Positions 44,372 to 53,658 of a stretch of DNA of 56,211 bases are shown here, one piece after another. The notes below the pieces were generated by a model. The model worked only from the letters and a program-made list of their open reading frames with translations. It was not told the origin of the DNA and did no database searches. Made by a program: the position numbers and the translations under genes. The stretch covers positions 1 through 56,211 of IMG/VR virus record IMGVR_UViG_3300032229_000040, one strand, 5' to 3'. The DNA is from a virus. Position 1 is the stretch's first letter, and each line of letters begins with the position of its first letter.

Positions 44372-44395
44372 GGTAGGTTATGCCTAATCGTTAGA

Positions 44396-45949
44396 TTAGA
44401 ATTGTGGTATTTCTTCGATTAATACTGTACGAGATAAATCTTCAATGAATACATCACAACGGTCTTTCATCCAAATCTCATAACCAGGGAATTTGTTCGC
44501 AGAACTCATACCTTGAGACTTAGCAAAACCTAAGTGGTGACGAGTTCCATCGATATAACCCCAAGTCATTGAAGGAGCACCCTTCATACGTACTTCACGG
44601 ATGTTGTTTACCATTGAACCATCGCTCATTGGAGATACATCAAACACCATGAATACAGGAGTAGATTTTTTGTTCTGACCGAATTCTAAGTTAGTTTGAG
44701 GAAGGTCTAATTCTTTTAAGTGAATTAGTTCAACACGACCTGTTTCACGTGTAACCATTGCATCGAATGCAAAGTTGTAAGTGATGTGTTGACCTTCTCC
44801 TTGCATGTAGCGATTACCAGAATCAGCCATGAAAGTTAAACCAGAATTAAGTGCATCATTTTTAAGAGCTTGTTGGAACACATCGAAACCAGCTTCGTTA
44901 GTGTACATTTTAACTCTACGATCCTTAACATCCACACGACGGTAGAATAAGTCACCAAACACTGAACGAATCAAGTTTGCAGTGAACTCACCACGGTTGT
45001 ATTGTACTAAGTTACCGTTGTTACGCATTCTGTGGTATACACCAGCAGATGTACGCTTTAATTCTTGCTTAGAACCATTAGTCTTCACGGTACCAGGCTT
45101 AGCCCAGATCATACGCTTAACTTTTAATTCTAACATAGACTTACGCATCCAGAACTCAATAAATGGTTCCCATTTAACATCGTTACGAGTTAAAGGTAAT
45201 TGGTTACGTCTTTGTGGAGCATATACTAAGATATCAAGAGGCTTACCAGAAGCATCACGCATCATTTTATCATCAGCCCACTCAGTGATTTTGTGCTCAT
45301 AACCATATGCAGAACCTAAAGATTCAAACATAGTGATTTGCTCACCTAAACGAGGAAGACCTAATAAGTCTTGATCGAATTCACCGATAGCAGCATCAAC
45401 TAATTCAAGTTCAATACCAGTCTGTAAGAAAGTAGAACTTACGTAATCTACTTGAGGGTTGTCAGTCACAAGAGTGAAGGTGTACAAAAAGCCCATATTC
45501 CAAGGAATAGGATCTTTGATCACGTAGAAACGAGGACCATACTGACGAGTACCTACAGAAACAATTGCATTCTTAGAGAACTCATTAGTGTCAATTACAA
45601 GAGAAAACTCTTGACCATCGATACCTGGCTTATCTAGAGCTAGAGTGCTATCAGGAATATCAATGATTTTAGGGAATTTGTAAGGAACTTGTACTTGCCA
45701 CTTCCAAGCATCACTATTGTTATCGATATAGTAAGGAGTGCTCTTGTTAATCATATCCAAGAAATCATTACTGTAAAGAGAACTCTGAGTGTACAAACTG
45801 ATAATCTTCTTATCATAATCTGCTGGCTCAGTTGAGTGAAAACTCTCCAAGTGGTTTGCATCTGTCAACTTACCTACTGCACGCTTGTCCATAGACGCAA
45901 CGCGAGCATACGTAAAGCCAGTTAAACCTGGAATTGTTTGAATTGCCAT
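44396..45949 (-). CDS. Major capsid protein (crAss-like)
   Basis: 517 aa, with the sequence character of crAss-like HK97-fold capsid proteins: N-terminal PGLTGFTYARVAS at 7-19 and FHSTEPADYDKKIISLYTQS, and a C terminus ending DRCDVFIEDLSRTVLIEEI. It follows an acidic scaffold-like gene, the usual order, and is followed by a strong hairpin and connector genes. Interestingly, the N-terminal GFTYARVA peptide recurs in the 511-aa putative cargo protein. The start is preceded by an A-rich leader without a Shine-Dalgarno sequence, usual for Bacteroidetes. Confidence 0.88.
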   Translation of the reverse strand: MAIQTIPGLTGFTYARVASMDKRAVGKLTDANHLESFHSTEPADYDKKIISLYTQSSLYSNDFLDMINKSTPYYIDNNSDAWKWQVQVPYKFPKIIDIPDSTLALDKPGIDGQEFSLVIDTNEFSKNAIVSVGTRQYGPRFYVIKDPIPWNMGFLYTFTLVTDNPQVDYVSSTFLQTGIELELVDAAIGEFDQDLLGLPRLGEQITMFESLGSAYGYEHKITEWADDKMMRDASGKPLDILVYAPQRRNQLPLTRNDVKWEPFIEFWMRKSMLELKVKRMIWAKPGTVKTNGSKQELKRTSAGVYHRMRNNGNLVQYNRGEFTANLIRSVFGDLFYRRVDVKDRRVKMYTNEAGFDVFQQALKNDALNSGLTFMADSGNRYMQGEGQHITYNFAFDAMVTRETGRVELIHLKELDLPQTNLEFGQNKKSTPVFMVFDVSPMSDGSMVNNIREVRMKGAPSMTWGYIDGTRHHLGFAKSQGMSSANKFPGYEIWMKDRCDVFIEDLSRTVLIEEIPQF

Positions 45950-45983
45950 TTTGTTATTTTTTTAATTAATGTTTATAAATTGT

Positions 45984-47246
45984 TTATTGAAACCATGAAG
46001 TTGTAGGCTTGGGCTTATTTCCTGTTTTTGTAGAACTTTTGCTAACTTGTCTAGCAACTTCACCAAACAATTCATTTGACTTTTTGGTGATACCAGTCTT
46101 TTGTATTGTAGATAATGTAGGATCCTTTTCTAAAATCTTTAGTAAAAGTCCAAGCTTAACCTTTGTTGCATGGTTTTCTGGACGTTTAAGTTCTAGAATA
46201 GTTTTGTCAAAATCTGTGAGAGTCTCACCAGATGCTGTCTTATACTTATCTACTAACAGGAAATCTTGTAGTTCACCAGCCAGTTTAGGGTTCAGAGGAA
46301 TACCGTCAAACTCTTTTGCTTTTAGTTTTTCTTGTAATACAGACTGAACGTTCTGAACATATTGTTGTTTAACAGCAGCTTGCTGTTGTAATCTTTTCTC
46401 ATTCTCTTGCTCCATTTGTTGAAGCTTTGCTGCTTCTTTCTTAACCAACACTTTGTGGTGTTTAGTAGCAACAGTTTCCAAATCACCGTAATTCTTAAGT
46501 CTTTCAACTTCTGTTGTAATGTCCTCAGGATCAAATCCTTGATCAGAGAGGGCCTGTTTAATTACTGCAACTTGGTTAGTTTCGTCTGCTAAATCCATAT
46601 CAGCGAAACTCTTTATATTATTATAAGTACCGAAATACTCTTTTGGATCTACTCCTTTTACAAATATGGCATCAAATGCTTGTTGATAATCTTCTCCAAA
46701 TTGACCAATGAAGTTGTTTACCACCTCAATAGCTCCTTTCTTCTTCTCAGCTTGGAAACGCTCAAGAAATTCTTCAGGAGTAGAAATTGCAACTTCTTCT
46801 TCATCTTCATCTTGTGTAAATACACCAAGTTTGAAAAGGTCTTTAGATAGAGATGTGAATGGACTAGCTGGTTCATCACCTTCTGTTTCTTCATCATCTT
46901 CTGTATCTGTAGGAGCTTTTGCTTTGGGAGCTGGAGCAGGAGAATCATCTTCTTCCTCATCCTCTTCATCATCTCCACCTAGTAAAAAGTCCTGTAAAGA
47001 CTTTGTCTTATCTTCTTTATCTTCCTCATCATTCTCTTCTGGAGCAGCAGCAGGAGCTGGTGTCTTCTTTGCAGGTTTAGGTGCAGGAGCAGGTTCATCT
47101 TTAATATCTTGAATATCATCAGGATTGGTAGTAGAAGTCTCAGGAGCAAATAAGTCACTTAAAAGCTCTTGGTTTCCCATGCCCATTTCCATAGTATCTT
47201 GAATACTAAAGTTTCCCATTGATGGGTTGTCTAGATTTTCAGCCAT
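45984..47246 (-). CDS. Acidic scaffold-like protein upstream of the capsid gene
   Basis: 420 aa. The first 150 residues are disordered, with Pro/Ala/Lys blocks and Asp/Glu runs (e.g. GGDDEEDEEEDD); the middle has a helical coiled coil (KKEAAKLQQMEQENEKRLQQ); the C terminus is basic with Ser/Thr/Lys. This layout and the position immediately before the major capsid gene fit an internal scaffold with a capsid-binding C terminus. It has its own candidate promoter at 47279-47309, so scaffold and capsid can be expressed apart from the packaging genes. No protease was found nearby to remove it. Confidence 0.7.
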   Translation of the reverse strand: MAENLDNPSMGNFSIQDTMEMGMGNQELLSDLFAPETSTTNPDDIQDIKDEPAPAPKPAKKTPAPAAAPEENDEEDKEDKTKSLQDFLLGGDDEEDEEEDDSPAPAPKAKAPTDTEDDEETEGDEPASPFTSLSKDLFKLGVFTQDEDEEEVAISTPEEFLERFQAEKKKGAIEVVNNFIGQFGEDYQQAFDAIFVKGVDPKEYFGTYNNIKSFADMDLADETNQVAVIKQALSDQGFDPEDITTEVERLKNYGDLETVATKHHKVLVKKEAAKLQQMEQENEKRLQQQAAVKQQYVQNVQSVLQEKLKAKEFDGIPLNPKLAGELQDFLLVDKYKTASGETLTDFDKTILELKRPENHATKVKLGLLLKILEKDPTLSTIQKTGITKKSNELFGEVARQVSKSSTKTGNKPKPTTSWFQ

Positions 47247-47278
47247 ATGTAGTTTATTTTATTATTGGTTTTCAGGTG

Positions 47279-47309
47279 TAAAAGTATATTATTATAAATT
47301 AATACCAAA
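47279..47309 (-). promoter_or_regulatory. Candidate promoter for the scaffold/capsid unit
   Basis: Minus-strand TTTG (47306-47309) then 19 nt then TACTTTTA (47279-47286), seven of eight bases of TAnnTTTG. It lies in the 121-nt gap between the SPFH gene and the scaffold-like gene. Confidence 0.55.
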
Positions 47310-47367
47310 GAGGTAGTGCACTATAAGGCCCATTATTCACGATAATATAGCATTAATGTAATTCACT

Positions 47368-47898
47368 CTAATCAAGATTGTTTGTAATTGTATCATTTAT
47401 TAACCTAAAGCTCTTAATTGGAGCTAGATCAGTGAGCGTAACTTGTTGAATTTCAACACCCCACTTCCTTGCTTCAACTCTCACTTTCTTGGTTAACGTG
47501 TTATCAAGTTCCGCATCTGTACATTCTTCCAGAGACATGGACATGATTACGTTTTTTATAACACTTTGTGACATGTCAGCTATTGCATCTTGGGCATCAA
47601 ACACTTCTAACAGGAATGTTTTAACATCTGATATCTTGTATTTGATTACACCCTTGACAACAATGTTCTGTCTATCACTAGTATACAAAGATTGTGCTGG
47701 AAGACTTAATGTTGTAATAACGACATGTTGGTCAATCACCTCATCTACAAATGGTATCTTTGGATGGAAACCAGGTTTTAACACCTTTTTAAATTTACCA
47801 AATCTTAGAAGTACAGCCTCCTCGTAATCCCTAATAATAATACCAGGGAGTACGTCTGAGCCAAATTGTAACACAACGTCAATCAGCCTATCTAACAT
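47368..47898 (-). CDS. SPFH/band-7 (stomatin-prohibitin-like) domain protein
   Basis: 176 aa made up almost entirely of one band-7 domain: EAVLLRFGKFKKVLKPGFHPKIPF at the start, then a QNIVVKGVIKYKI strand, AQDAIADMSQSVIKNVI helix and KKVRVEARKWGVEIQQVTLTDL strand near the end. In cellular proteins such as HflK/HflC, prohibitin and stomatin this domain builds rings on membranes and regulates proteases or channels. Here the N terminus is only amphipathic, without a clear membrane helix, and the usual long C-terminal coiled coil is missing. It lies two bases after the portal start region end and belongs to the packaging unit. Role is unknown. Confidence 0.82.
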   Translation of the reverse strand: MLDRLIDVVLQFGSDVLPGIIIRDYEEAVLLRFGKFKKVLKPGFHPKIPFVDEVIDQHVVITTLSLPAQSLYTSDRQNIVVKGVIKYKISDVKTFLLEVFDAQDAIADMSQSVIKNVIMSMSLEECTDAELDNTLTKKVRVEARKWGVEIQQVTLTDLAPIKSFRLINDTITNNLD

Positions 47899-47900
47899 AA

Positions 47901-50486
47901 TTACTTAGTTTTCTTACTCGCTCTGTTCTTAGCATTTTCTCTAGCAATAGCTAAATCATTTGCTTGGTTCTCTCTAGCCACTTGTAGCTTTTCTCTTTCA
48001 ACTTGTAGTTTCTGAGCAGCTAATGAATTTTTAGATTGAATATCGCTCATCTTTGCCTCATACTCCTTAGTAGCTCTTGATTGCTCAAATGCTAACTTAT
48101 TGATTTCCAATACATCAGGAGTTCCAGATTCATCTACATCAGCCAATGAACCTGCTTTTGCTTCAGCAGCAATGAGTGCAATTTCTTTCTTATTGATTCT
48201 ATCAAGCTCAGCTTGGTAGTTATCATTAGCCAATTGTCTCTCTTGAGCTTCTTGAGCCTGTTGGATTTGAGCCATAGCTTGTTCTCTCTGTTGCTCAACT
48301 TGTTGCTGTTGCATATCCAACTGTTGTTGTTGCATAGCCTCTTGCTTGTCTTTGAGACTCTTAAACACCTTTTTCATCTGACGTACAGAGTTGGTGCTGT
48401 AAAGTTCAATGATGTCATGTAATGAACCACCGTTTTGTATAACAGCTTGAGACAATCCACGTAATTCGTTAAACATCTTCTGATCTTCAGGACGATTGGT
48501 TAAGAACACCTTAAGGTCACGGAATCTGAGATCAGTTCCATTCACCTGTACGAAAGCAGATTCTCCATCAGATGTAATGTATGATAGGGTGGATTGCGGT
48601 TTCTTAGATTCTACATATAAAGCAGCATCAATGATAGCCTGGTACAATTGACCAAGAACATATTCATGAGCTACAAATAAAGGTTCTGTTTGAGAATAAG
48701 ATTGTGTAAGAGCTGCGTTTGTACCTGTAGCACTTTCACTAGCTGATATAGATCCCATTCTTTGTTTAGACATACCTACAAGTTCCCAACACTCTTGCTT
48801 AAGTTGCATAGCTAGCATATAACGAGATTGAATCTCCTGCGTACGTGTGAGGTCAATATCTCTAAACTGGTTAAAGCTAGACTGACCTTTTAAGTTCTCT
48901 GGAGAATCATCAATAAATACAACTCCTCTGTTACGAGCTTCTAGTTCCCATATATCTAATGCATCTTGAGCATCACCATCCTTAGGAACAGGAATATGTC
49001 TGATGGATGTTAGATACACCTTACCAACTTCCTTCTCGAGAAGTGTGTAAAGCTGGTTCATACATACATTATATAACACTTGGAATGGTTTCATTAAGTC
49101 TACTAAGCTTTTAGCTTCTGTATTCTTAACCTCATGAACCAATCCAATAATAGGACAATAGGTTAATAATTTGTAAGGTTTAACATGATAGATGTCTGGA
49201 CCAATCTTTACACCCTGATACCATTGGTTAATCCAACCCCATTCTAGAGAAATCTCTGTAGGAATTGTCTTACTCTTATAGTTTTCATCAACAAGCATTG
49301 ATTGCTCGTTGCCCATTTCATCTAAGTAGATTAGTTTACCAATCTTCTTCTTAGAGATCCAATAAGCTCTAACAACAACATACTTATAACCAAATGAGCT
49401 TACATTAGATGTAAGACCCAAGAAGTCTTTAAGTCCATCATCGTTCTCTTTCATCTCTGATTCAATAATCATTCTTGTTTGTAGAACAAGAGGATCGTAT
49501 GTATCATATTGCACTGAGTCAATACCAGGTGTTGCATTTGGATTACCAAGATTTGATTCACGTACGTTAATAAGACCATAGTCTTGTAAAGAACTACGTA
49601 AGTGATCTATCTCTTCTTTAGTTAAGTCAGGGATAGATTCAATAATTTCAGATAGTTCCATAACTTGTACAATACCAGCAGCATAAGCTCCTTGTGCTCT
49701 ACCTGTAGGATCTGAAACATACTTTCTATCTGGAGTGGTTAAGAACCAAGTGTTCTTAGGGTTAGCCACCTCAATGTTAAATCCAAGTTTTGAGTTGTCC
49801 TCATAGATATGATAGAACTCTCTAGCTGAAATCAACATATCTCTGAAGGCATCTTCTGATTTCTCTTTAAGATTAAACTCTGCCTTCTGACAAGTAAGAA
49901 TATGGTTAGCCCATTTCTCAGCAATAGATGTGTAGCTATCTAGCTCATCTTTCACTTGATCCACTGTCATTTGCTGAACCTCTTCTTCTTCTAACTCCTG
50001 TCCATTTAGCTGAGCTTGATTTAAAATCTTTTGCTTAGCTTGACTGATAACGTATTCTTGTAAAATACCAGTTTTGAATTCTAGTTCTTCAGCTTGACTA
50101 TCATCATCAAATGCCTTCACACGGAAAGCATCTGGTCTTTTAGAAATCTCACCAACTAACTCATTAAGAGGAGTGGTGATGATAGAATACATTTTTACAT
50201 ATGAAGGAAGGTTTAAGTTAGCTTCTAACGTTTGTGTAAAGCTACTTACGACAGGCTCTTGATAAAAATCCTCCATACGCAAAATACCCTTGACAAGATC
50301 ATAGTTCTTGACAAAGGTGTCTCTATTCTTTACAAACTCAGCATATGATTTGTTGGCAAAATAGTCCATTGTGTTTTTAATCCAACTCTCATCTTGCTTC
50401 TCCTTCTCAGTCTTGAACTGATCTGGAAATATATTTAAATATGCATACCTAATCGTAGCATCTTTTGTATACCGTATAATTGCCAT
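47901..50486 (-). CDS. Portal protein
   Basis: 861 aa. Position immediately after the large terminase, size and character match crAss-like portals: an N-terminal alpha-helical wing region, a long central part with motifs such as RMGSISASESATGTNAALTQSY, and a C-terminal about 180-residue Gln/Glu-rich coiled coil (MQQQQLDMQQQQVEQQREQ). It forms the dodecameric channel through which DNA and, in this group, protein cargo pass. The start overlaps the terminase stop by one base (TAATG), a sign of translational coupling. Confidence 0.85.
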   Translation of the reverse strand: MAIIRYTKDATIRYAYLNIFPDQFKTEKEKQDESWIKNTMDYFANKSYAEFVKNRDTFVKNYDLVKGILRMEDFYQEPVVSSFTQTLEANLNLPSYVKMYSIITTPLNELVGEISKRPDAFRVKAFDDDSQAEELEFKTGILQEYVISQAKQKILNQAQLNGQELEEEEVQQMTVDQVKDELDSYTSIAEKWANHILTCQKAEFNLKEKSEDAFRDMLISAREFYHIYEDNSKLGFNIEVANPKNTWFLTTPDRKYVSDPTGRAQGAYAAGIVQVMELSEIIESIPDLTKEEIDHLRSSLQDYGLINVRESNLGNPNATPGIDSVQYDTYDPLVLQTRMIIESEMKENDDGLKDFLGLTSNVSSFGYKYVVVRAYWISKKKIGKLIYLDEMGNEQSMLVDENYKSKTIPTEISLEWGWINQWYQGVKIGPDIYHVKPYKLLTYCPIIGLVHEVKNTEAKSLVDLMKPFQVLYNVCMNQLYTLLEKEVGKVYLTSIRHIPVPKDGDAQDALDIWELEARNRGVVFIDDSPENLKGQSSFNQFRDIDLTRTQEIQSRYMLAMQLKQECWELVGMSKQRMGSISASESATGTNAALTQSYSQTEPLFVAHEYVLGQLYQAIIDAALYVESKKPQSTLSYITSDGESAFVQVNGTDLRFRDLKVFLTNRPEDQKMFNELRGLSQAVIQNGGSLHDIIELYSTNSVRQMKKVFKSLKDKQEAMQQQQLDMQQQQVEQQREQAMAQIQQAQEAQERQLANDNYQAELDRINKKEIALIAAEAKAGSLADVDESGTPDVLEINKLAFEQSRATKEYEAKMSDIQSKNSLAAQKLQVEREKLQVARENQANDLAIARENAKNRASKKTK

Positions 50487-52513
50487 TATGTAAAAAGTTT
50501 ACGTTTTCTTTTATTAAATATTCCTCTTGATGTAGAAAATAAAGGGTTCTTTGGTGATCCTGAATGCATTGCTTTCACTCTATCATCACTAGACCCACCA
50601 ATCTTTCCAAATATAGGATCCATTTTAAGTGCTTGAGCGATAGCTAATTCTGCAGCAATGATACGGTCAAAGTTACCTGAGTCATTGTACTGAATAACTT
50701 CTTCAAGCAATACAGGATCAAATATCTTACTCACACCCAACACTTCTCTCACAGTCTCACCAGCTTCATTTGTCTCTTTATATATCGTTCCTTCCAAATA
50801 CTTCTTTAAGCAGTTGTGAAGATAGTCAATTATCTTCTGACTTGAACGATGAATTCCATACTCACGTTTAACCGTTGTGTTTGGAACAATCTCCATAAGC
50901 CATTGAGGTTGCTTTTCTAAATAGTGAGCATCTCCTTTAGCTTTCATGTATTCTATAAATGATATATCATCATTCTCACAAAGCGTTCTAGCATTGTAAT
51001 ACTTGATAAGAAGTCTAGCTTGTTCTTCCCAAGTTTCCTTCTTTTCAGGTCTAGCACAATACGAAGCTACGAACATATCTTGATATTTCTCACCTGTTAG
51101 GTCATGCATTCTTTTATAAATATACACAGATCCTAACGAGCTTGAATATGCAGATTGTCCTTGTCTATATGGATCGACCCCAGCTACATATAATCCATAA
51201 GGAGGATTATCAATTGGGAATTCATATATAACAACAGGAGCATCTTTCTGATCACTATTCTTAAGAGGGAAGTTAGATATAGGAAGCTTGTCTGTAAACT
51301 CGTGACTTATCTTCTCTCCATCATTGAATAATATAATAGGTGTACCTGTTCTGTCTTGTTGTAATAGTCTGCTCTTCTGTCTTTTAGCAGCCTCAATATC
51401 AAAGATGTTGGTGTCTTCATTGAGGAATATGTCATCCACTTCCTGTGGGTAGTACATCTTTTCTTTTAAATAGGCCACTCTATCACCAGCTTTCTTAAGT
51501 CTTTCTAAGTTTTGCACAGTGATTTGGTCAGCCTTCTCTTGGTCACTTACTAACATCTCAATCTTATGTAAGTCGGATGTGTAAGGTTCACTTAGGAAAG
51601 CTCCAAGGGTGCTCTTCTCTTTGGCCTCCATTCTATACTTGTTAGATATAAAGAGTCCATGTATGCGAGCTGTGTCTTTCTCATTATTATATGTAAGGAA
51701 ATTGAAGTTGTCTACATCGAACATTAAGCTCTTTGCATCCATAAACTTCTTCATATCACCACCTGTACCTGTAAGGATTGGAGAACAACCCCAACCAAAT
51801 GGTGTAGTGAAACCTGGAATCGCAGCTTGCAATCCACGTAAGAAACTTCCTTTACCTATCTCATCAATGATGAGCTTTCTAGGTTTTGTACCTGCGATAG
51901 CTTCCTCATTATTACCTTCATCAAGGTTACGAATTAGGATGGAAGAAAAAGGGATACGTTCTCCAGACTTAGTCTTGATACCAAGGGTCACTTGGTTTTT
52001 CCAGTTATCCTCAATTCTCTGCCATCTCCAATATTCTGGAATGAAGTTAAGCCCCTTATCAATCTTATCTGTGATAAGCTTAATATCTGGAGCGTTCAAA
52101 CCAGCAATAATGTTTTGTGAGTTTTCATCAAATGTTGCACCCCATGCAATATAAGATGCCTCAATAACGGACTTAGCAAAACGTCTAATACCTAGAATGA
52201 CTAAGCCTTTTCTTTCTTTTTGTGCTCTGTCAATTTCGTTTGTTACTAGCCACTCGTTATCACGTAATAAAGGATTAGAATATTTCTGTGCAATCCTTCC
52301 ATACTCATCAATAATATCCACCTCTGTATGCCAGATGTTTAGGTGCCAATATAAAAAGGGGTTGATATATACACCCCCCATCATACAGCCATTTAAACAT
52401 AGGTCTTTATGAAAATCATAAAACGGTTTATATTCCTCAGACGCTCTGTCTGGCAGACGCTTCTGATTGATAAACCAGTCTTTGTAATCTATACTCTGTA
52501 CGTGTACGCTCAT
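50486..52513 (-). CDS. Terminase large subunit
   Basis: 675 aa. ATPase motifs: a Walker A-like GIRRFAKS at 108-115 and Walker B LIIDE at 214-218, with a following SPILTGTGG coupling region. The nuclease part begins near AGVDP (D447) with further acidic residues downstream (FIEY near 525, and FDRIIAAELA near 636). This is the typical arrangement of a headful-type motor nuclease that cuts and pumps DNA into the prohead. The Walker A has AKS in place of the common GKS, which still supplies the Lys/Ser pair. The gene overlaps the upstream and downstream genes by one base each. Confidence 0.92.
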   Translation of the reverse strand: MSVHVQSIDYKDWFINQKRLPDRASEEYKPFYDFHKDLCLNGCMMGGVYINPFLYWHLNIWHTEVDIIDEYGRIAQKYSNPLLRDNEWLVTNEIDRAQKERKGLVILGIRRFAKSVIEASYIAWGATFDENSQNIIAGLNAPDIKLITDKIDKGLNFIPEYWRWQRIEDNWKNQVTLGIKTKSGERIPFSSILIRNLDEGNNEEAIAGTKPRKLIIDEIGKGSFLRGLQAAIPGFTTPFGWGCSPILTGTGGDMKKFMDAKSLMFDVDNFNFLTYNNEKDTARIHGLFISNKYRMEAKEKSTLGAFLSEPYTSDLHKIEMLVSDQEKADQITVQNLERLKKAGDRVAYLKEKMYYPQEVDDIFLNEDTNIFDIEAAKRQKSRLLQQDRTGTPIILFNDGEKISHEFTDKLPISNFPLKNSDQKDAPVVIYEFPIDNPPYGLYVAGVDPYRQGQSAYSSSLGSVYIYKRMHDLTGEKYQDMFVASYCARPEKKETWEEQARLLIKYYNARTLCENDDISFIEYMKAKGDAHYLEKQPQWLMEIVPNTTVKREYGIHRSSQKIIDYLHNCLKKYLEGTIYKETNEAGETVREVLGVSKIFDPVLLEEVIQYNDSGNFDRIIAAELAIAQALKMDPIFGKIGGSSDDRVKAMHSGSPKNPLFSTSRGIFNKRKRKLFT

Positions 52514-52848
52514 TATCTTCTGTTCTTAAGAAACTCTTCTGCAGCACCAGATAATTCTCCTTTACCTCTCACTTCCACCTTAGCCTCTTCAACACTTCTT
52601 AACTTGTCTACCACCTCAATTAGAGCTAGGTAGTTCTTCATTGTCTCTTGTACAAACTTACCTTGTGCCTCAATGCTTGCAATTACCATTGGTAACATTC
52701 CACCTTTAGCTGTAGGCTTCCACTCAATCCTGTCTTTTAGTTCATGTAGTGGGTTTGCATCAACATAAGCTTTCCAAGACGTAAGTTGTGACTCAGCCCA
52801 TTCAAGCTCTGTATTTATAAATGTAGTTTTCTTAATAGTTGTCGCCAT
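52513..52848 (-). CDS. Probable terminase small subunit
   Basis: 111 aa, helical, basic at the C terminus (EFLKNRR). It lies immediately before the large terminase gene, where small subunits usually sit, and its start overlaps the previous gene by 17 nt. No helix-turn-helix is clear; a helical oligomerisation region (QGKFVQETMKNYLALIEVVDKL) is. The call rests on position and size, not on a recognised domain. Confidence 0.5.
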   Translation of the reverse strand: MATTIKKTTFINTELEWAESQLTSWKAYVDANPLHELKDRIEWKPTAKGGMLPMVIASIEAQGKFVQETMKNYLALIEVVDKLRSVEEAKVEVRGKGELSGAAEEFLKNRR

Positions 52849-53122
52849 AATCTTCGTCTTCTTCTTTTAAAATATTGTCCAGATCCATCCCTTCCTTGAT
52901 AATCTTATCAATCTCAGATTCGTCTGTATGAGGCACATCCATCTCAAGCTTTGTCTTGTACTTATCCATTACAAAAGCTAGCTCCTTATCTGTCATTCCC
53001 CATATATCTCCATATTCATCAAGAGCTGTAGCGATGTGTCTTCCCATGTTGTATTCTGGGAATCCCTTATGTAGTTCTTGAAGCGTATGAATTATACTAT
53101 TGTAATAATTCTTCTTACTCAC
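52832..53122 (-). CDS. Conserved small crAss-type protein, GTG start (96 aa)
   Basis: The start codon is GTG (plus strand CAC at 53120-53122), unlike most genes here. The N-terminal helical region includes EYNMGRHIATALDEYGDIWGMTDKEL, of a type I recall in crAss-like phages beside the terminase; the C terminus is acidic (KEEDEDYGDN). The overlap with the next gene by 17 nt suggests coupled translation. Function unknown; a packaging accessory is plausible from context. Confidence 0.6.
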   Translation of the reverse strand: MSKKNYYNSIIHTLQELHKGFPEYNMGRHIATALDEYGDIWGMTDKELAFVMDKYKTKLEMDVPHTDESEIDKIIKEGMDLDNILKEEDEDYGDNY

Positions 53123-53126
53123 TGTA

Positions 53127-53375
53127 TTATAATAATTGGTTTAGGTCCTCATCGGACAATTTTATATTTATTTGTGACTCGTCTGAGTCTAGATTTGTAT
53201 CTTCCTCAGGAGACATGTATGATGAGTTGAAGGCAATTCCTATTTTATCCTGTTCTACACCATTAACACCAAGGATGTCAATGTAATCCACACCAGAATT
53301 GTATATTTCTGTCAGGTGGTCCAATAAAACTGATAAAGGAATCTTTCTTAATATGACATCATGGTTATTCTCCAT
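53127..53375 (-). CDS. Small acidic protein (82 aa)
   Basis: Not recognised. The N-terminal half is hydrophobic-helical (IPLSVLLDHLTEIYNSG), followed by a short beta-like DYIDILGVNGVEQDKIGIAF; the C-terminal half is disordered and acidic (EEDTNLDSDESQ ... LSDEDLNQLL). It overlaps the preceding gene by 11 nt in the packaging operon, which supports it as a real gene. Confidence 0.6.
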   Translation of the reverse strand: MENNHDVILRKIPLSVLLDHLTEIYNSGVDYIDILGVNGVEQDKIGIAFNSSYMSPEEDTNLDSDESQINIKLSDEDLNQLL

Positions 53376-53658
53376 CGATAGCTTGTTTTATTTCATCATA
53401 TTCGTCATCTGTCATCATTTCTTTCCACTTACCAATTGGGCAAGCACATGACAGACATTTTGTTTTGGCTGATAGGGTACATCCACAATCTATACAATGT
53501 ACATCTGGTCTAATAGACTTATGTTTTGTGGAGATGTTTTCACAGGCATTACAGATGGCCATTCTTTCCTCACTAACCTTAGTGATTAGGGCCTTCATTT
53601 CAGCTGGAGGAAATAACTTGTTTCTCCATCCTTCATAAACCTTGGATAAATCAATCAT
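53365..53658 (-). CDS. Zinc-ribbon protein (97 aa)
   Basis: Cys motifs are C-x2-C (CNACEN near 36), C-x2-C-x-C (CIDCGC near 55) and C-x2-C-x-C (CLSCAC near 69), followed by PIGKWKEM. This spacing fits two zinc sites. It lies between the HU-like gene and the small acidic gene, overlapping both. Zinc ribbons in this place could bind DNA or the packaging motor; no specific role is known to me. Confidence 0.7.
   Translation of the reverse strand: MIDLSKVYEGWRNKLFPPAEMKALITKVSEERMAICNACENISTKHKSIRPDVHCIDCGCTLSAKTKCLSCACPIGKWKEMMTDDEYDEIKQAIDGE

Noticed and set aside
46322-47112. Extra frames on both strands inside the acidic scaffold-like gene
   Set aside because: They come from the low-complexity Asp/Glu and Pro/Ala codons and have Ser-only or Lys/Leu-only composition without a start context.
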